A stretch of DNA of 44,408 nt from Gammaproteobacteria bacterium (GCA_002716945.1 PBCF01000001.1:1-44408); one strand, 5' to 3'; positions 1 to 7,066 are shown, counted from the first letter of the stretch. The notes: a model not told the origin generated them from the letters alone. Translations and numbers: made by a program.

Positions 1-169
1 CACCATCCATCACTCCATCTTCATAATCATAATCAGATTGAAGTCTTTCTTGGTTAACGTTGTCACCATAACCATCATCATATCCTTCATTGTAAGAATC
101 ATCTGATATTACTCCCAAAGGATATACTGAGAAAACAACAACCAACATTAATGTAAATATTTTATTCAT
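1..169 (-). CDS. Secreted Tyr/Asp/Gly-rich small protein (partial, C-terminus off window)
   Basis: Reading minus from ATG at 169, the frame stays open to the window edge (56 residues seen). Residues 1-21 form a plausible signal peptide (MNKIFTLMLVVVFSVYPLG, then VIS). The rest is strongly acidic and aromatic, with motifs such as YNEGYDDGYGDN and SDYDYEDG, so the mature protein should be exported, acidic and low-complexity. I do not recognise a family. The C-terminal part and stop lie outside the window. A TATGAT hexamer ends 6 bases before the ATG, which would give a leaderless mRNA. The call rests on the open frame, the signal peptide and the absence of any competing gene. Confidence 0.5.
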   Translation of the reverse strand, partial: MNKIFTLMLVVVFSVYPLGVISDDSYNEGYDDGYGDNVNQERLQSDYDYEDGVMDG

Positions 170-248
170 ATCTTAATCATAACAATATTTATGGCTGTTT
201 TTTAAACAATTGTGGTTAACAAAGTGGTTAATGGGAAAAACTCAATTG

Positions 249-336
249 TACACCCCAATAAGTATAACGTGTAAGAGTGATTTACCTTGGTTCCCGGGCC
301 CAATTTGACCTACTTTTAGGTTCTACACCCCAATAA
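249..336. repeat. Pair of 13-bp direct repeats TACACCCCAATAA
   Basis: TACACCCCAATAA occurs exactly at 249-261 and 324-336, with start points 75 bp apart, flanking the GC-rich core. The sequence is GC-richer than its surroundings, so chance recurrence within 100 bp of AT-rich DNA is unlikely. Binding sites for a regulator or flanks of an inserted element are possible readings. Confidence 0.6.
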
Positions 337-396
337 AATCAACACTTAATTTTTCAAAGACACACGTTTTGTATACCTTAGTGAATATCTTATTGA

Positions 397-402
397 TATA
401 AT
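397..402 (+). promoter_or_regulatory. Putative -10 element of the MazG-like gene
   Basis: A perfect TATAAT ends 6 bases before the ATG at 409. Transcription would start at or next to the start codon, giving a leaderless message. No good -35 hexamer is visible at 16-18 bp. Confidence 0.4.
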
Positions 403-408
403 TAATTT

Positions 409-723
409 ATGAATAATAAAAATGATGATAACAACTATGAGTTGTTAATTGCACAATGGCACCATGATCGAAACCTCATTGAAGGCAGTACTGATAAAGA
501 CCAATACTTAAAGCTTATGCAAGAAGCAGGGGAATTGTCTGATAGCTTATGCAAAGGTAAAGATATTCGTGATGATATTGGCGATATGATGGTTGTCTTG
601 ATTAATATTATGGTAAGAAATAATCTAACAATAAAAGAATGTCTATCAGTAGCTTATGACGATATTAAGAATAGGAAAGGTAAAATGATTGATGGTGTTT
701 TTGTTAAAGAAGGTGATCAATAA
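409..723 (+). CDS. MazG-like nucleotide pyrophosphohydrolase (phage-type small form)
   Basis: This 104-residue protein resembles the short, single-domain MazG-like NTP pyrophosphohydrolases common in phages and some bacteria, which hydrolyse (d)NTPs to NMP and pyrophosphate. The metal-binding signature is visible as EAGEL (about residues 39-43) followed by DIRDDIGD (about 51-58), matching the family's ExxE...(E/D)xxD helices. The C-terminal AYDDIKNRKGKMIDGVFVKE is typical of phage-type members. Family members usually act as oligomers of this all-alpha domain. It stands alone on plus, divergent from the left partial gene and convergent with the SDR group. No other phage genes are nearby, so it may be a domesticated phage gene. 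Substrate preference cannot be read from sequence. Confidence 0.75.
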   Translation: MNNKNDDNNYELLIAQWHHDRNLIEGSTDKDQYLKLMQEAGELSDSLCKGKDIRDDIGDMMVVLINIMVRNNLTIKECLSVAYDDIKNRKGKMIDGVFVKEGDQ

Positions 724-748
724 AATACTTACCATGGCATTAATTACT

Positions 749-874
749 TTAAACAAGATTTTTAATAATCAAAATTATTAACCAAATAAGAGGGAATAAT
801 AATATTAGCGCTAGAATGCCTCTTGCAATATTACTTTTCCTAGCATCTTTTCTTTTATAACCGCTTTTATCCAT
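749..874 (-). CDS. Small single-pass membrane peptide (41 aa)
   Basis: A short frame begins at ATG 874, 7 bp after the SDR stop on the same strand, and ends at TAA 749-751. The 41-residue product has a basic N-terminus (MDKSGYKRKDARKSNIARG), one hydrophobic segment of about 18 residues (ILALILLFPLIWLIILII) and the tail KNLV. This is the classic positive-inside layout of a small membrane protein. There is no clear Shine-Dalgarno sequence. Position and composition favour a real gene translated with the SDR, but no family is recognised. Confidence 0.45.
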   Translation of the reverse strand: MDKSGYKRKDARKSNIARGILALILLFPLIWLIILIIKNLV

Positions 875-881
875 TACTAAA

Positions 882-1607
882 TTATATATTTAATTTTTTG
901 AAAATAAATTCAGGTATGATTCTAATAACCAACATAATATATCGCCAAACCCACTTAGTATAAATTATATTTTTATTGCTTTTTTGTGCATTAAAAATAT
1001 CTTTTGCCACATCTGCTGGCCTTGCAGTAAGTAATTTTGGTCTCTCTATATTTTTGTTTGTATTTATATATCCAGGTATAACCGTTAAAACATGTGTATT
1101 AGATTTTGAGAGTCTGTTTCTCAAACCACTCAAGTATGTGGTAAACGCAGATTTGGCACTTCCATATATATAATTCTTCATTCTGCCTCTTTCTCCAGAT
1201 ACTGAACTTATCCCCACAATAAATCCCTCTCTCCTAATTTCTAAATCATTTGCGACAATATTAAGCAAAGATACAGGGCCTGAATAATTAATATTTATTG
1301 ATTTACTAACATCATCTTGCGATTTTTCGGCATTTTTTTGATCTGGATAAAAGCCAGTGACATTAATAAATCCAAAAGGTTTGGGGTCTAGAGAAGAATA
1401 AAAAGATTGGTGTGTATCAAATTTCTCTATATCAAGTTCTCTTAATTCTGTAATTATCTTGTATTCTGATTGGAGTATCTTTGCAAATTGTTCAATTTCA
1501 TTTATTTTTCTACCACATAAATATATATTATACCCATTCATTGCATAAACCTTTGCTATCTCTTTAGCTAGAATATTTTTTGCGCCTATAATTAATATAT
1601 ATTTCAT
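882..1607 (-). CDS. SDR-family NAD(P)-dependent oxidoreductase
   Basis: This 241-residue short-chain dehydrogenase has a Rossmann-like N-terminus and the catalytic Ser and YxxxK (GISSVSGERGR, then YIYGSAKSAF at about 150-160). The stretch SSVSGERGR...NYIYGSAK and the C-terminal VWRYIMLVIRIIPEFIF resemble the DprE2-like SDR subgroup, which reduces keto-sugar lipids in actinobacteria, but that sub-assignment is tentative. The dinucleotide-binding motif is degenerate: GAKNILAKE replaces the usual TGxxxGxG, keeping only the first Gly. It lies between the conserved unknown gene (1638-2075) and the small membrane peptide, all on minus, probably one unit. Substrate unknown. Confidence 0.8.
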   Translation of the reverse strand: MKYILIIGAKNILAKEIAKVYAMNGYNIYLCGRKINEIEQFAKILQSEYKIITELRELDIEKFDTHQSFYSSLDPKPFGFINVTGFYPDQKNAEKSQDDVSKSININYSGPVSLLNIVANDLEIRREGFIVGISSVSGERGRMKNYIYGSAKSAFTTYLSGLRNRLSKSNTHVLTVIPGYINTNKNIERPKLLTARPADVAKDIFNAQKSNKNIIYTKWVWRYIMLVIRIIPEFIFKKLNI

Positions 1608-1637
1608 TTTTATTTCTATTAACTCTTCTGGACAAAA

Positions 1638-2075
1638 CTAAATAAATGGATCATACGCCCATTGTAATAAAGCTTGTCTTTGTTTTCTCCTGCATTCTAA
1701 ATCATTTTTTCTACAATTTTTTTTTATCCCACCTATGTGTCGTGGACCAAAATTTTTCCATCTCTGTATTTGTATTTTATCCATCTTTGAATTTCTTCTA
1801 CCAATAGTATAACGACAATACCATTGAAACCATCCTAATGGGTCTTCTGGAAATATCCAACCTTTAGCCATCCATTCTTCCATTGAAAGTCCTGCTTTAA
1901 CCTTAAAATAATTTAAATTTACATCAAAATAATCATCATTGATTTTGGCTTTTTTAAACCAATTTTTGGGGTACTCTGAAATATCACCTTTAAAATAATG
2001 CCCACCAAAGACTCCAGCTTCTAACATTTCTTTTGGTGTTAATCCTGGCTTGAATAATAAAGTTATGTCATCCAT
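1638..2075 (-). CDS. Conserved protein of unknown function (WFQWYCRY motif)
   Basis: This 145-residue soluble protein is rich in Trp, Tyr and Arg. It contains TPKEMLEAGVFGGHYF (about 13-28), a central GWIFPEDPLGWFQWYCRYTIGRR (central motif PLGWFQWYCRY) and a terminal C-x5-C with RRKQRQALLQWAY. I recall similar proteins of unknown function in bacteria and fungi sharing the TPxEML..G.FGG.YF and GWFQWYCR signatures, but I know no assigned role. There is no signal peptide or membrane segment. It starts a small minus-strand unit with the SDR, 30 bp apart, with TATAAT (2096-2101) about 20 bp upstream of the ATG. Confidence 0.75.
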   Translation of the reverse strand: MDDITLLFKPGLTPKEMLEAGVFGGHYFKGDISEYPKNWFKKAKINDDYFDVNLNYFKVKAGLSMEEWMAKGWIFPEDPLGWFQWYCRYTIGRRNSKMDKIQIQRWKNFGPRHIGGIKKNCRKNDLECRRKQRQALLQWAYDPFI

Positions 2076-2095
2076 ATTTACATCTCTATTAATAT

Positions 2096-2101
2096 ATTAT
2101 A
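2096..2101 (-). promoter_or_regulatory. Putative -10 element for the 1638-2075 gene
   Basis: TATAAT reads on the minus strand 20 bp upstream of the ATG at 2075, just after the hairpin that closes the his-tat-gpmA operon. No convincing -35 hexamer is seen. Confidence 0.35.
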
Positions 2102-2125
2102 ATATACTAAAACTAGTCCTCCTAT

Positions 2126-2153
2126 ATTAAGCCGGGTTGAACCTCGGCTTAAT
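2126..2153 (-). terminator. Strong hairpin at the end of the his-tat-gpmA operon
   Basis: A perfect 9-bp stem ATTAAGCCG (2126-2134) / CGGCTTAAT (2145-2153) encloses a second GGTT/AACC stem. The hairpin overlaps the gpmA stop codon. It is by far the best hairpin among the gene junctions inspected and lies where the minus-strand operon ends. A clear U-tract does not follow on either strand, so it may be an atypical terminator or an mRNA 3'-end stabiliser. Confidence 0.5.
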
Positions 2154-2695
2154 TATAAAACTTTTAGATGTGTTCCAACTTTTATTTCATACGATGATAC
2201 ATTTATCTCTGTATTGACACCAAAAAGAACTGATGCTGCTCTAATGGTATTTCCATGAGAAACAATTAAAATTTTACCTGAAGTTGGTAGTTCTGATATA
2301 AAATCCTTTAATCTAATACTCACGTCTTTTAAACTCTCACCATTTGGAGGTCTTCTTTCCCAACCTCTTCTTGCTAAAAAAAATTCTTCTTCACCTACTT
2401 CATTTCTAATTTCGTCCTTACTTCTACCAGACCAATCACCATAACTTCTTTCTTTCAATCTTTCATCAAAAATTATTTTAAAATTTTTTGCAATTATTTT
2501 TGCTGTTTCTGCTGCTCTTTTTAATGGTGAACTATAAATATAATTAAACGTGGTTGTTTTAAAACTTTCTGATAAATCATTAGCAGCATTTATTCCTTTG
2601 GATGTTAATTCAGGATCGTGCCAACCTGTGAATAGTTTTTGTTTATTATATACAGATTGTGCATGTCTAACGAACCAAATATTCCTATCACTCAT
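2153..2695 (-). CDS. gpmA: 2,3-bisphosphoglycerate-dependent phosphoglycerate mutase, short form
   Basis: This histidine-phosphatase-superfamily enzyme would interconvert 3- and 2-phosphoglycerate in glycolysis/gluconeogenesis. The N-terminal RHAQSVYNKQKLFTGWHDPELTSKG signature (phospho-acceptor motif RHAQS) marks the dPGM subfamily. ERSYGDWSG, the RRPPNGESL loop and VSHGNTIRA (second catalytic His) follow in order. At 180 residues it is well below the 227-250 of classical GpmA; the long lid insertion is replaced by a short PPNGESL segment, as in the compact alphaproteobacterial type. Its start overlaps the tatC stop by 1 bp, so it is the last gene of the his-tat operon. A broad-specificity phosphatase is the alternative, but FTGWHD argues for a mutase. 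Confidence 0.82.
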   Translation of the reverse strand: MSDRNIWFVRHAQSVYNKQKLFTGWHDPELTSKGINAANDLSESFKTTTFNYIYSSPLKRAAETAKIIAKNFKIIFDERLKERSYGDWSGRSKDEIRNEVGEEEFFLARRGWERRPPNGESLKDVSIRLKDFISELPTSGKILIVSHGNTIRAASVLFGVNTEINVSSYEIKVGTHLKVL

Positions 2696-3510
2696 TATTT
2701 ATCCTTGTCTTTATCCATATTTTTGTTTGATGTATTAGATATATCATCTACAAGTTCTTCTGTAATTGCTACCTTTTTTGATGAACTTACAAATGTAGAA
2801 AAGAAGATACCCAATTCATATAAAATCCATATTGGTACTGCAAGCAAAATCTGAGATATAACATCGGGAGGTGTGAGTAACATTCCAATGATAAATGCAC
2901 CTACAATTACATATGGTCTTTTTTTTATGAGATTTTCCTTAGTAGTAGCGTTTGTCATAACTAAAATAATCGTGATAATTGGCACTTCAAATGCAAAACC
3001 AAAGGCAAAAAATAACGTTACAACAAAGTCTAAATATCGTCCAATATCAGTCATAACTGCAATACCTTCAGGAGCAATACTTATAAAAAATGCAAAGATT
3101 AAAGGAAAAACAATGAAGTATGCGAAAGCTGCACCTAAATAAAATAACAAACTACTGGAAATCAAGATTGGAAGAACCAACTTTTTCTCATGGTCATATA
3201 GACCCGGAGCAATAAACCTCCACATATGATATAAAAGATAAGGTATTGTAATAAAAATAGATAGGAATAGAACTAATTTAAATGGAATAAAAAATGGTGA
3301 TGCAACGTCAATAGCAATCATATTACTATCTTGTGGTAATTTTGTTATAAGTGGTTCGGCAATTATATTATAAATTTCATCGGCAAATGGGAAAAGTACT
3401 AAAAATATTATCAGAATAAATAATAGACATTTTGATATTCTATTTTTTAATTCTTGTAGATGTGGAATTACTGATTTAAAAGAACTATTTTTTTCTTCAA
3501 TAGAATTCAT
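2695..3510 (-). CDS. tatC: Sec-independent protein translocase subunit TatC
   Basis: TatC is the polytopic receptor that, with TatB, recognises twin-arginine signal peptides at the inner membrane. The 271-residue protein has the family layout: N-terminal cytoplasmic VIPHLQELKNRI, then about six hydrophobic segments, with FIAPGLYDHEKK in the first cytoplasmic loop and FAFGFAFEVPII in the middle. The C-terminal tail is long, charged and Lys/Asp-rich (SNKNMDKDKDK). Its start overlaps the tatB stop by 1 bp and its stop overlaps gpmA, indicating translational coupling. Confidence 0.96.
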   Translation of the reverse strand: MNSIEEKNSSFKSVIPHLQELKNRISKCLLFILIIFLVLFPFADEIYNIIAEPLITKLPQDSNMIAIDVASPFFIPFKLVLFLSIFITIPYLLYHMWRFIAPGLYDHEKKLVLPILISSSLLFYLGAAFAYFIVFPLIFAFFISIAPEGIAVMTDIGRYLDFVVTLFFAFGFAFEVPIITIILVMTNATTKENLIKKRPYVIVGAFIIGMLLTPPDVISQILLAVPIWILYELGIFFSTFVSSSKKVAITEELVDDISNTSNKNMDKDKDK

Positions 3511-3770
3511 TACTCTTTGATTTTTTTTGTTTGTTTTTTTATTTCTTCTTCCATTCTAGACATATGTGATTTTTGATCCGATATTATCTTATTAACATCA
3601 GATTGTTCAACTTCATCATCAATAGAGTCTTTCAGATTAATAAAATATCTTTGTATTTTTCCAAACCATTTACCTAAATTAGAAGCAATTAGAGGTAATC
3701 TCTCCGGCCCTAGTACGAAAAGTACGAGTAGAAAAATAACAAATAATTCCCAAAACCCTATATCAAACAT
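3510..3770 (-). CDS. tatB: Sec-independent protein translocase subunit TatB
   Basis: This 86-residue protein has one N-terminal transmembrane helix (FWELFVIFLLVLFVLGPERLP) with the TatB-type GPERLP hinge, an amphipathic helix and an acidic/basic tail. MFDIGFWEL is the usual TatB N-terminus. It pairs with TatC to form the signal-peptide-binding complex. It is shorter than E. coli TatB (171), in line with general compaction. It sits between tatA (5 bp gap) and tatC (1 bp overlap). Confidence 0.93.
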   Translation of the reverse strand: MFDIGFWELFVIFLLVLFVLGPERLPLIASNLGKWFGKIQRYFINLKDSIDDEVEQSDVNKIISDQKSHMSRMEEEIKKQTKKIKE

Positions 3771-3775
3771 ATAGT

Positions 3776-3967
3776 TTATTTTTTATCTTTTGATGAAGAT
3801 TTGCTGTCTATTATATTATCTTCAGACTCTTCTTTAGAAGATTTTTTAAAACTCTTAATCGCTGCACCTAAATCAGAACCAACATTTCTTAGTTTTTTTG
3901 TTCCAAATAAAACAACGATAATTATCAGAATTAATAATATTGACCAAGGTGATATACCACTAAGCAT
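3776..3967 (-). CDS. tatA: Sec-independent protein translocase subunit TatA
   Basis: TatA polymerises to form the Tat conducting element. The 63-residue protein shows one transmembrane helix (SPWSILLILIIIVVLFG), the FGTKKLRNVGSDLG hinge with the conserved FG, an amphipathic helix (AAIKSFKKS) and a charged Ser/Lys-rich tail. It follows hisE by 9 bp, as in Pseudomonas hisIE-tatABC loci. Confidence 0.94.
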   Translation of the reverse strand: MLSGISPWSILLILIIIVVLFGTKKLRNVGSDLGAAIKSFKKSSKEESEDNIIDSKSSSKDKK

Positions 3968-3976
3968 CTTTTTTCC

Positions 3977-4318
3977 TCATTTATTTCTTAATTTCTTTTC
4001 ATCATGACCAGAAATTCCAAATCTCCCACGTAGCTCATGTAAAACGTCTTGAGTTGATAAATTATTATTAGATAACATAACAATGGAATGAAACCATATA
4101 TCTGCTGTCTCATGAATGATATCTTTTTTTTCTTTCGAATTAACAGCTTCAATTAATTCATTAGTTTCCTCTAAAATTTTTTCTCCAATATATTTATCAC
4201 CCTTTGCAAACAATGACGCAACATAGGATGTATCTGGTTGAGCATCTTTTCTTTTATTTATTACAACATCAAGTTCATATAAAATGTTGTTGTCATTTTT
4301 AATATGTTCCATTCTCAT
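3977..4318 (-). CDS. hisE: Phosphoribosyl-ATP pyrophosphatase
   Basis: HisE hydrolyses phosphoribosyl-ATP to phosphoribosyl-AMP, the second step of histidine synthesis. The 113-residue protein is a stand-alone all-alpha NTP-pyrophosphatase domain with SYVASLFAKG (about 31-40), the metal-binding EETNELIEA (about 50-58), and HETADIWFHSIVML (about 69-82), followed by LRGRFGISGHDEK. An internal ATG at 4312 is an equally good start. It is not fused to the cyclohydrolase HisI, and no hisI precedes it: only 18 bp separate it from hisF. Confidence 0.93.
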   Translation of the reverse strand: MRMEHIKNDNNILYELDVVINKRKDAQPDTSYVASLFAKGDKYIGEKILEETNELIEAVNSKEKKDIIHETADIWFHSIVMLSNNNLSTQDVLHELRGRFGISGHDEKKLRNK

Positions 4319-4336
4319 AGAGTAACATAATTAATA

Positions 4337-5101
4337 TTATTCACGCACTAAAACTCCATGAGTTTTTAGATAATCTTTAACTTCCTTGATAGTAAAAATT
4401 GAATAATGAAAAATGCTGGCAGCTAAGACTGCATCAGCTTTACCCAAAATAATAGCATCTTTGAGGTGATCTAAGGATCCAGCACCACCAGATGCAATAA
4501 CAGGAATATTAACATTTGAAGAAATGAGATTAAGTAGTTCTATATCAAATCCTTGTTTTGTTCCATCTCGATCCATACTTGTTAACAATATCTCACCTGC
4601 TCCTCTTTTCTCAACATCTTTTGCCCATTTAAAAGCATCATTACCAGTATTTTTTCTACCTCCATGAGTGAAAACTTCCCATGTTTGTGTTTGGTTATTT
4701 TTTTTTACATCTATAGCCGCAACTATACATTGTCGCCCAGTTTTGTTTGTGATTTCATTAATTAAATTTGGATTTTCTACGGCAGCAGAATTTATGGTTA
4801 CTTTATCAGCTCCTGCATTCAATAAATTATGTACATCCACAAAAGATGAAACACCTCCTCCTACTGTCAGTGGAATAAAAACTTCTTCAGCAACTTTTTC
4901 AACCGTATCTATTATTGCTTTTCTTTTTTCGTGTGTTGCTGTTATATCTAAAAATGTTATTTCATCTGCATTTTCATAATCATATCTTTTGGCAATTTCT
5001 ACCGGATCACCTGCGTCTTTTATTTCTTTAAATTTAGTACCTTTCACGACTCTTCCTTGGTCAATATCCAAACAAGGAATAATTCTTTTAGCTACATCCA
5101 T
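4337..5101 (-). CDS. hisF: Imidazole glycerol phosphate synthase, cyclase subunit HisF
   Basis: HisF is the TIM-barrel subunit that combines PRFAR with ammonia channelled from HisH to give IGP and AICAR. The 254-residue protein has the N-terminal [16 protein letters not shown] with catalytic Asp12, TVGGGVSS in the phosphate site, and the second catalytic Asp in [22 protein letters not shown] provides another phosphate loop. Length is normal. Its start overlaps the end of hisA by 14 bp. Confidence 0.97.
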   Translation of the reverse strand: MDVAKRIIPCLDIDQGRVVKGTKFKEIKDAGDPVEIAKRYDYENADEITFLDITATHEKRKAIIDTVEKVAEEVFIPLTVGGGVSSFVDVHNLLNAGADKVTINSAAVENPNLINEITNKTGRQCIVAAIDVKKNNQTQTWEVFTHGGRKNTGNDAFKWAKDVEKRGAGEILLTSMDRDGTKQGFDIELLNLISSNVNIPVIASGGAGSLDHLKDAIILGKADAVLAASIFHYSIFTIKEVKDYLKTHGVLVRE

Positions 5102-5822
5102 TTATTTCTAACGCCTCTTTTAGATTGATTTTATTTTCATACAAAGCTTTACCAATAACAATGCCAGACAGACCATCTTTATCTAACTTCACAAGTTCAT
5201 GTATGTCATCGATTGTCGTTATTCCGCCAGATGCAATTGTTGAAATTGATGTATTTTTAATAAATTTTTGAATGCAATCAAAATTGATACCTTCTAGCAT
5301 CCCATCTTTATTAATATCCGTATAAACTATTTCAGGTATTTTATTAAGTTCCAAGAATTCAACAAAATCTTTAATATTATTATTGTTTGTCTCCTTCCAA
5401 CCTTTAGATGCTATTGCGTTATTCTTAATTGCTATATCTATAATTATTTTTGATTTGTTATCATCTGATAAATTCGGTATGAAATCAGGATCTGAGATAG
5501 ATTTTGTACCAATTATAACTCTATCTATTCCAGCAGTAAAATATTGTCTCAAAGTAGATTCATTTCTTATTCCTCCACCTACTTGAATAAATAGATCAGT
5601 AAATTTTTTTCTTATTGAATTTATAACTTCAAAATTTGAAGGGGTGCCTGAGCTGGCACCATCCAAGTCAATTATATGTAAATTTTTACATCCTTGATCT
5701 ACCCATCTTTGTGCAATCTCTAACGGGTTGTCTGAATATTCTATAACTTGAGAATAATCACCTTTAGAAAGTCTGACACATTTTTTATTTTTTATATCAA
5801 TAGCTGGAAATATTTTTATCAT
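5088..5822 (-). CDS. hisA: ProFAR isomerase HisA
   Basis: HisA performs the Amadori rearrangement of ProFAR to PRFAR. The 244-residue TIM barrel has [14 protein letters not shown] with catalytic Asp9, QVGGGIRN, the second acid in [12 protein letters not shown], and IASGGITT. It overlaps hisH by 1 bp and hisF by 14 bp, consistent with a coupled his operon. Confidence 0.97.
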   Translation of the reverse strand: MIKIFPAIDIKNKKCVRLSKGDYSQVIEYSDNPLEIAQRWVDQGCKNLHIIDLDGASSGTPSNFEVINSIRKKFTDLFIQVGGGIRNESTLRQYFTAGIDRVIIGTKSISDPDFIPNLSDDNKSKIIIDIAIKNNAIASKGWKETNNNNIKDFVEFLELNKIPEIVYTDINKDGMLEGINFDCIQKFIKNTSISTIASGGITTIDDIHELVKLDKDGLSGIVIGKALYENKINLKEALEINGCS

Positions 5823-6457
5823 TATTCAATATCTCCTTCCCAATTTAAAAAATTTTTGAGAAATTGCAGACCATTCTTAGAGCTTTTTTCTGGGTGAAAC
5901 TGCGAAGCAATCATACTATTTTTTTGAATAATTGATGTAAATTTTTTGCCATAGTTTGTTGTGCCTAAAACTACCTTAGGATCTTCAGGCTCAACATAAT
6001 AACTATGCACAAAATAGAAATAACTATGATTTTCTATATCTTGCCAAATATTATGATTAGATGTATGTTCAACTTTATTCCAACCCATATGAGGTATCTT
6101 TAGATTTTTTCCTAAACTTTTAAATCCAGTAACTTTGCCAGTAATAACATCAAGGCACTGAACTCCTTCATCTTCTTCACTGAAACTCATAACTGCTTGT
6201 AAACCCATACATATTCCTAAGAAAGGTTTTTTAGTTATGTGATTTTTAAATTCATCAAGGTCAAATACTTGAGAAATATTATTCATACAACTGCCTACAG
6301 CGCCTTGTCCTGGTAGTATGATATGACTCGAATTTTTTATATCTTTAAAGGATGTTGAGACTTTAACATTTGAATTTTTATCTAAAACATTTTTAACTGC
6401 TTTATAAACACTATGGATATTACCCATGCCATAATCAATGATTACAACTTCTGCCAT
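5822..6457 (-). CDS. hisH: Imidazole glycerol phosphate synthase, glutaminase subunit HisH
   Basis: HisH is the class I glutamine amidotransferase subunit that feeds ammonia to HisF. The 211-residue protein starts with VVIIDYGMGNIHSV, has the oxyanion strand LPGQGAVG, the nucleophile in LGICMGLQ, and the His-Glu pair in SQFHPEKS. The triad is complete. It overlaps hisB by 1 bp. Confidence 0.97.
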   Translation of the reverse strand: MAEVVIIDYGMGNIHSVYKAVKNVLDKNSNVKVSTSFKDIKNSSHIILPGQGAVGSCMNNISQVFDLDEFKNHITKKPFLGICMGLQAVMSFSEEDEGVQCLDVITGKVTGFKSLGKNLKIPHMGWNKVEHTSNHNIWQDIENHSYFYFVHSYYVEPEDPKVVLGTTNYGKKFTSIIQKNSMIASQFHPEKSSKNGLQFLKNFLNWEGDIE

Positions 6458-7050
6458 TACAATGTATCTTTAGTCGATGGAATTTTGTCTTTTTGTCTAT
6501 TATCAATTTCCACAGCCATTCTTAAAGCTTTACCAAAAGCTTTGAAGAGTGTTTCTGCTATATGATGGGAATTTGAACCTCTTAAATTATCTACATGCAT
6601 TGTCACTTTTGCATGATTAACAAAACCTTGAAAAAATTCTTGTAGTAAATCAATATCAAATTCTCCAACTCTTGACCTTGGGAATTTCACATTAAATTCT
6701 AGTCCTGGTCTGCCAGAAAAGTCTAATACAACTCTAGATAAAGATTCGTCTAATGGTATATATGCAGAGCCAAATCTTGTAATTCCCATTTTATTTCCTA
6801 ATACTTTGTCAAATGATTGACCTAACACAATACCTACATCCTCAACGGTATGATGTGCATCTATATGTAGATCGCCCTTTGCATTTAATTCAATATCAAA
6901 CATTCCATGTTTAGAAACTTGTTCTAACATATGTTCCATAAATGGTATGCCAATTTGGATTTTCGATGTTCCAGTTCCATCTAGATTAATATCAATATTA
7001 ATATTAGTCTCTTTCGTTATTCTTTCTAGTGCAGTTTTACGGTTTTTCAT
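6457..7050 (-). CDS. hisB: Imidazoleglycerol-phosphate dehydratase HisB (monofunctional)
   Basis: HisB dehydrates imidazole glycerol phosphate using a di-manganese site. The 197-residue protein is the dehydratase domain only, without the histidinol-phosphate phosphatase fused in enterobacteria. Metal-binding motifs [10 protein letters not shown] and SNSHHIAET and the N-terminal [12 protein letters not shown] are present. It heads the his-tat operon, with a TATAAT (7067-7072) 16 bp upstream. Confidence 0.97.
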   Translation of the reverse strand: MKNRKTALERITKETNINIDINLDGTGTSKIQIGIPFMEHMLEQVSKHGMFDIELNAKGDLHIDAHHTVEDVGIVLGQSFDKVLGNKMGITRFGSAYIPLDESLSRVVLDFSGRPGLEFNVKFPRSRVGEFDIDLLQEFFQGFVNHAKVTMHVDNLRGSNSHHIAETLFKAFGKALRMAVEIDNRQKDKIPSTKDTL

Positions 7051-7066
7051 AACATATCTATATCAT

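Larger units (their letters stand above)
170..408. other. Intergenic region with direct repeats and a GC-rich island
   Basis: This divergent intergenic region separates the left partial gene (minus) from the MazG-like gene (plus). It holds GTGGTTAA twice (212-219, 224-231), TACACCCCAATAA twice (249-261, 324-336), a short GC-rich palindromic core CCCGGGCCC (293-301), a small ACCTA/TAGGT hairpin at about 309-320, and an inverted pair AACGTGT (266-272) / ACACGTT (362-368). No open frame of useful length covers it. It could be a regulatory region or encode a small structured RNA; the sequence does not decide. Confidence 0.5.

Noticed and set aside
240-345. Possible tRNA or tRNA remnant because of GGTTC-like and GC-rich segments
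   Set aside because: No acceptor stem, anticodon arm or correct T-arm spacing could be built on either strand.
409-723. Prophage or phage island suggested by the MazG-like gene
   Set aside because: No integrase, structural, lysis or replication genes occur nearby; the rest is core chromosome.
4668-4979. Long open frame on plus opposite hisF, and similar frames opposite other genes
   Set aside because: Composition is that of a reverse-complement shadow; the minus-strand genes are unambiguous.
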